Assembly (NCBI RefSeq): GCF_000719285.1
Contig: NZ_JOFS01000064.1
Location: 1-23,942, forward strand
Length of the DNA: 23,942 nucleotides
Source: Streptomyces bicolor
GTDB lineage: Bacteria; Actinomycetota; Actinomycetes; Streptomycetales; Streptomycetaceae
Direction of reading: 5' to 3'
Below are positions 21,350-23,942 of the stretch, piece after piece. The notes below the pieces were generated by a model. That model had not been told where the DNA came from. It ran no database searches and saw only the letters and a list, made by a program, of their open reading frames with translations. The first letter of the stretch is position 1, and every line of letters starts with the position of its first letter. The translations under genes were made by a program, and so were the position numbers.

Positions 21350-23620
21350 ATGCTCTCGAAAGCCCTGTTGCGCCTGGGCGCAAGCGCCGCCCGCCATCCC
21401 TGGCGGGTGATCGCGGCATGGCTGGTCGCCGCCATGCTCGCCGTCCTCGCCGCCGTCGCCTTCGGCGGGCGGAATGCGGATGCGATGACCGCTCCGGGAC
21501 TGGACTCCCAGCGGGCCGCGGAACTGATCGAGCGGGCCGGCACCGGCCAGGAGGGGATGACCGCCCAAGTGGTCGTCACCCCCCTCGACGACGGTGCGAC
21601 GTTCTTCGACGACGACGGCGCGCGCACCGCTCTCACGCGGCTGCAGATCGAGGTGAAGCGGCTGCCGCACGTGCTCGGCACGAGCGACCCGGCGGGGGCA
21701 CTCGACGCGGGCGGGGACAGCGCCGTGCGCGGCGGCCTTGTCTCGGCCGACGGGCGGATCGCGGTCGTCCGGGTGCAGTATCCCGACCAGAGCCGGCTGT
21801 CGGGCGAAGACCTCGACGCCCTCGTCGATCTCGGCGACCGGCTGCGCCCCGAGCTGCCGCTGCGCATCGAGATGGGCGGGAACCTCTTCTACGCCTTCTC
21901 CGACCCCGACGGCGGCGTGAGCGAGTTGATCGGCCTCCTCGCCGCGGCCGCGATCCTGTTCCTGGCGTTCGGTTCGCTCGTCGCTGCCGCGCTGCCGATC
22001 GGCATGGCGGTCTTCGGACTGACCGTCGGGGTCGCCACGATGAGGGTACTGGCGGGGGTCACGGACGTCCCCACCTTCGCGCCGGTCCTGGGCAGCATGG
22101 TCGGGCTCGGAGTGGGCATCGACTACGCGCTGTTCGTGCTCGCCAGGCACCGGGAGTACCTCGCGCGCGGGCTCGATCCCCACGAGGCGGCGGGGCGAGC
22201 GGTGGCCACGGCGGGGAGGCCCGTGGTCTTCGCCGGCGGCGTCGTCGTCGTATCGATCCTCGGCCTGGCGGTCGCGAACGTGCCGTTCATGACGGTGGGC
22301 GGGCTCGCCGTCTCGATTGTCGTTCTGACCATGGTGGTTGCGTCGGTGACGCTTCTGCCGGCCTTCCTCGGCGCCGCCGGCCCACGCCTGGCCCGGGTCG
22401 GCCGGATCGGCCGGGCTCTGCAGACCGGGAAGCTGGGCCGACTCGCACGGCGGCGGGACAGGGTGGCGGGCGCCGCTCCCGCCGCCGGTTGGCGGCGCTG
22501 GATCGGGCACGTCAGCCGGCACCCGGTGACGTACGCGGTCGGCGCGGCGGGGCTGCTGCTGACCGCGACGCTGCCCGTGCTCGGCCTGCGCGTCGGCCTG
22601 CCCGACGATGGCTCACTGCCCCACAGCCGTACCGAGCGCCGGGCCTACGACCTCGTCGCCGAGGGGTTCGGCCCGGGCACCAACGGTCCCCTCGTCATCG
22701 CCGCGGACCCCGCCGGTGATCCGGGAGTGCTGGACCGACTCGTCGGGGCGGTCGCGGCGGATCCGGGCATCGCATCCGTCGCGCCGACGCACATCGATCG
22801 GGCCACCGGCATCGCGACCCTCGTGGTGTTCCCGACCACCAGCCCTCAGGACAAGGCCACGGCCGACACCATCGCCCGGCTGCGCACCGACGTGCTGCCC
22901 ACGGCGATCGGGCACGGCCCGGCCAGGGCCCACGTCGGCGGCGCCGCCGCGAGCCTGTCCGATGTGGGCCAACGCACCAGCGAGCGCCTGCCGGTGTTCG
23001 TCGCCGCCGTGCTGGCGATGTCGTTCCTGCTGCTGATGCTGGTCTTCCGCTCGATACTCGTACCGCTCAAGGCGGTACTGCTGAATCTGCTGAGCATCGG
23101 CGCGGCCTACGGCATCATGGTCGCGGTCTTCCAGTGGGGCTGGGGAGGCGCACTCATCGGGCTGGAAGCGACGGTTCCGATCGTGTCGTTCATCCCGATG
23201 TTCCTCTTCGCCATCCTGTTCGGCCTGTCGATGGACTACGAGGTGTTCCTCCTCTCCCGCGTACGCGAGGAGTACCTGCGCACCGGCGACAACGGCACGG
23301 CGATCGTTGAGGGCGTCTCGCGCACCGCCCGGATCATCACCTCGGCCGCCCTCATCATGGTGGCGGTCTTCCTGTCCTTCGCCGTAGCCGAGGACCCCTC
23401 CACCAAAATGTTCGGGCTCGGCTTGGCCACCGCGATCTTCATCGACGCCACGGTCGTACGCATGGTGCTGGTACCGGCGACCATGACACTCCTCGGCCGG
23501 ACAAACTGGTGGCTGCCGAAGTGGCTGGACTGGATGCTTCCCCGCGGCCCGGTCGGCACCGACGACACCGACGCGGAATCCACGGGTGAGGCCCCGCGTC
23601 CACGGCTGGTTGACCGTTGA
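21350..23620 (+). CDS. MMPL/RND-family transporter
   Basis: A 756-residue MMPL-type RND protein with two repeats. After TM1 (about 16-41, RHPWRVIAAWLVAAMLAVLA) comes a periplasmic-side loop, then five helices with GVGIDYALFVLARHREYLAR, then a second TM/loop/TM block containing FGLSMDYEVFLLSRVREEYL. The two (G/S)-(I/M)-D-Y-(A/E)-x-F motifs carry the proton-relay Asp-Tyr pairs typical of MmpL proteins. Such pumps export lipids, siderophores or drugs across the membrane. GGAGG six bases before the ATG at 21350 selects this start, although an open frame reaches further left through the kinase region. It is divergent from the two-component pair, which probably controls it. Substrate unknown. Confidence 0.95.
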   Translation: MLSKALLRLGASAARHPWRVIAAWLVAAMLAVLAAVAFGGRNADAMTAPGLDSQRAAELIERAGTGQEGMTAQVVVTPLDDGATFFDDDGARTALTRLQIEVKRLPHVLGTSDPAGALDAGGDSAVRGGLVSADGRIAVVRVQYPDQSRLSGEDLDALVDLGDRLRPELPLRIEMGGNLFYAFSDPDGGVSELIGLLAAAAILFLAFGSLVAAALPIGMAVFGLTVGVATMRVLAGVTDVPTFAPVLGSMVGLGVGIDYALFVLARHREYLARGLDPHEAAGRAVATAGRPVVFAGGVVVVSILGLAVANVPFMTVGGLAVSIVVLTMVVASVTLLPAFLGAAGPRLARVGRIGRALQTGKLGRLARRRDRVAGAAPAAGWRRWIGHVSRHPVTYAVGAAGLLLTATLPVLGLRVGLPDDGSLPHSRTERRAYDLVAEGFGPGTNGPLVIAADPAGDPGVLDRLVGAVAADPGIASVAPTHIDRATGIATLVVFPTTSPQDKATADTIARLRTDVLPTAIGHGPARAHVGGAAASLSDVGQRTSERLPVFVAAVLAMSFLLLMLVFRSILVPLKAVLLNLLSIGAAYGIMVAVFQWGWGGALIGLEATVPIVSFIPMFLFAILFGLSMDYEVFLLSRVREEYLRTGDNGTAIVEGVSRTARIITSAALIMVAVFLSFAVAEDPSTKMFGLGLATAIFIDATVVRMVLVPATMTLLGRTNWWLPKWLDWMLPRGPVGTDDTDAESTGEAPRPRLVDR

Positions 23621-23687
23621 CTCAACTCCTGCTCGCCCTTGGCGTCCGGCACTTCAGCGCGTCACCTAGGGGCATATCGAGTCGTGA

Positions 23688-23849
23688 TCATCGGGTGGTC
23701 CCGGTGAGGTCCTTGATCCAGATCATCGAGGCACGCAGGTGGAGACCGGCGAGGTAGGTGTCGGCAGTCTTGTCGTATCGGGTGGCGATGCCTCGCCATG
23801 TTTTGAGCTTGTTGATCAGGCGTTCGACGCTGTTCCGCTCCTTTTGAAG
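23688..23849 (-). mobile_element. IS5-family transposase tail, interrupted by a tnpB element
   Basis: The minus-strand frame ending at 23690-23688 reads QKERNSVERLINKLKTWRGI, ATRYDKTADTYLAGLHLRAS and MIWIKDL. This is the end of an IS5-type transposase, with RNSVER supplying the catalytic Glu and W-R-G-I-A-T-R-Y-D-K the conserved basic segment. At about 23850 the transposase sequence stops and the hairpin end of a tnpB element begins, so the tnpB element appears to be inserted in, or to have cut, this gene. Confidence 0.8.
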
Positions 23850-23881
23850 CTCTCCCCTCCCTTCGCAAGCTCAGGGAGGGG
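23850..23881 (-). ncRNA. candidate omega/reRNA hairpin at the right end of a tnpB element
   Basis: CCCCTCCCT (23854-23862) pairs perfectly with AGGGAGGGG (23873-23881), leaving a 10-base loop. Read on the minus strand it follows or overlaps the tnpB stop and is followed by GAGAGCTTCAAAA, then transposase DNA. This is the layout of the guide-RNA scaffold end in IS605/IS607-type elements; the guide would begin inside the IS5 transposase gene. Confidence 0.4.
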
Positions 23882-23942
23882 ATTCCTGTCTACCTTGCGG
23901 CGACAGGCTTGACGGTTTTACCCGCCCTGCGACCGCGCCTTC
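23871..23942 (-). CDS. tnpB: 3' end of a TnpB-like gene, truncated by the window edge
   Basis: The last 23 codons read EGAVAGRVKPSSLSPQGRQE then SPP and a TGA inside the hairpin. Unstructured Arg/Lys/Pro-rich tails ending QES-P or GIPxL, and overlapping a GC hairpin, are usual for actinomycete TnpB proteins. The nuclease domains lie outside the window, so the call depends on the tail and the hairpin. Confidence 0.45.
   Translation of the reverse strand, partial: EGAVAGRVKPSSLSPQGRQESPP

Noticed and set aside
1..23942. Complete antibiotic biosynthetic cluster
   Set aside because: PhzF, a methyltransferase, exporters and regulators are present, but no core synthase, carrier protein or other scaffold-forming enzyme was seen.

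Overview
The window is high-GC actinomycete DNA, most likely Streptomyces or a close relative. The signs are strongly G/C-biased third codon positions, frequent GTG and TTG starts, a mycothiol-dependent maleylpyruvate isomerase-type protein, NarL-type two-component genes, and IS/TnpB debris of the kinds common in Streptomyces accessory DNA. No rRNA, tRNA or CRISPR array was seen.

Layout. Both edges carry the 3' end of a tnpB-like gene followed by a GC-rich hairpin, and the two point inward. From 294 to 3358 there is a DinB-like protein, an MFS exporter and a divergent ArsR-type regulator, with a perfect inverted repeat between the last two. From 3368 to 8174 lie an IS5-type scrap, an MDMPI/DinB protein, an alpha/beta hydrolase, a frameshifted phosphotransferase, a NUDIX hydrolase and a methyltransferase whose SAM-binding motif is out of frame. 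From 8220 to 10489 (minus strand) is a tight operon: a cryptic 70-codon gene, nadC, a PhzF-family gene and a DUF1330 gene. A divergent HxlR regulator (10638-11063) follows. Two operator-like palindromes of the form GCTTCG-N5-CGAAGC lie before the regulator and two more before a broken HEAT-repeat gene, which suggests a small local regulon.

From 11696 to about 14000 is a degraded Tn554-like module: tnpC (DUF6262) is intact, the tnpB tyrosine recombinase is broken by several frameshifts and a stop, and no tnpA is visible. A perfect 46-bp palindrome (14045-14090) separates it from a two-gene pair encoding a membrane-anchored Mrr-like nuclease and a small membrane protein. From 15247 to 18590 there are a hypothetical gene, an IS630 wreck, an NADPH-binding reductase with a divergent HxlR regulator, and a patch of unrelated gene and IS fragments. 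From 18588 to the end there are a PASTA-like lipoprotein, a NarL-type response regulator and kinase pair, and a divergent MMPL/RND exporter. The last stretch is an IS5-type transposase tail interrupted by the right-hand tnpB element.

Overall this looks like an accessory, transposon-littered region with several regulator-plus-target pairs (ArsR/MFS, HxlR/nadC operon, HxlR/reductase, two-component/MMPL). At least ten indels, many in short G or C runs, break genes here. Some may be assembly errors rather than decay, and this is the main caveat on every pseudogene call.
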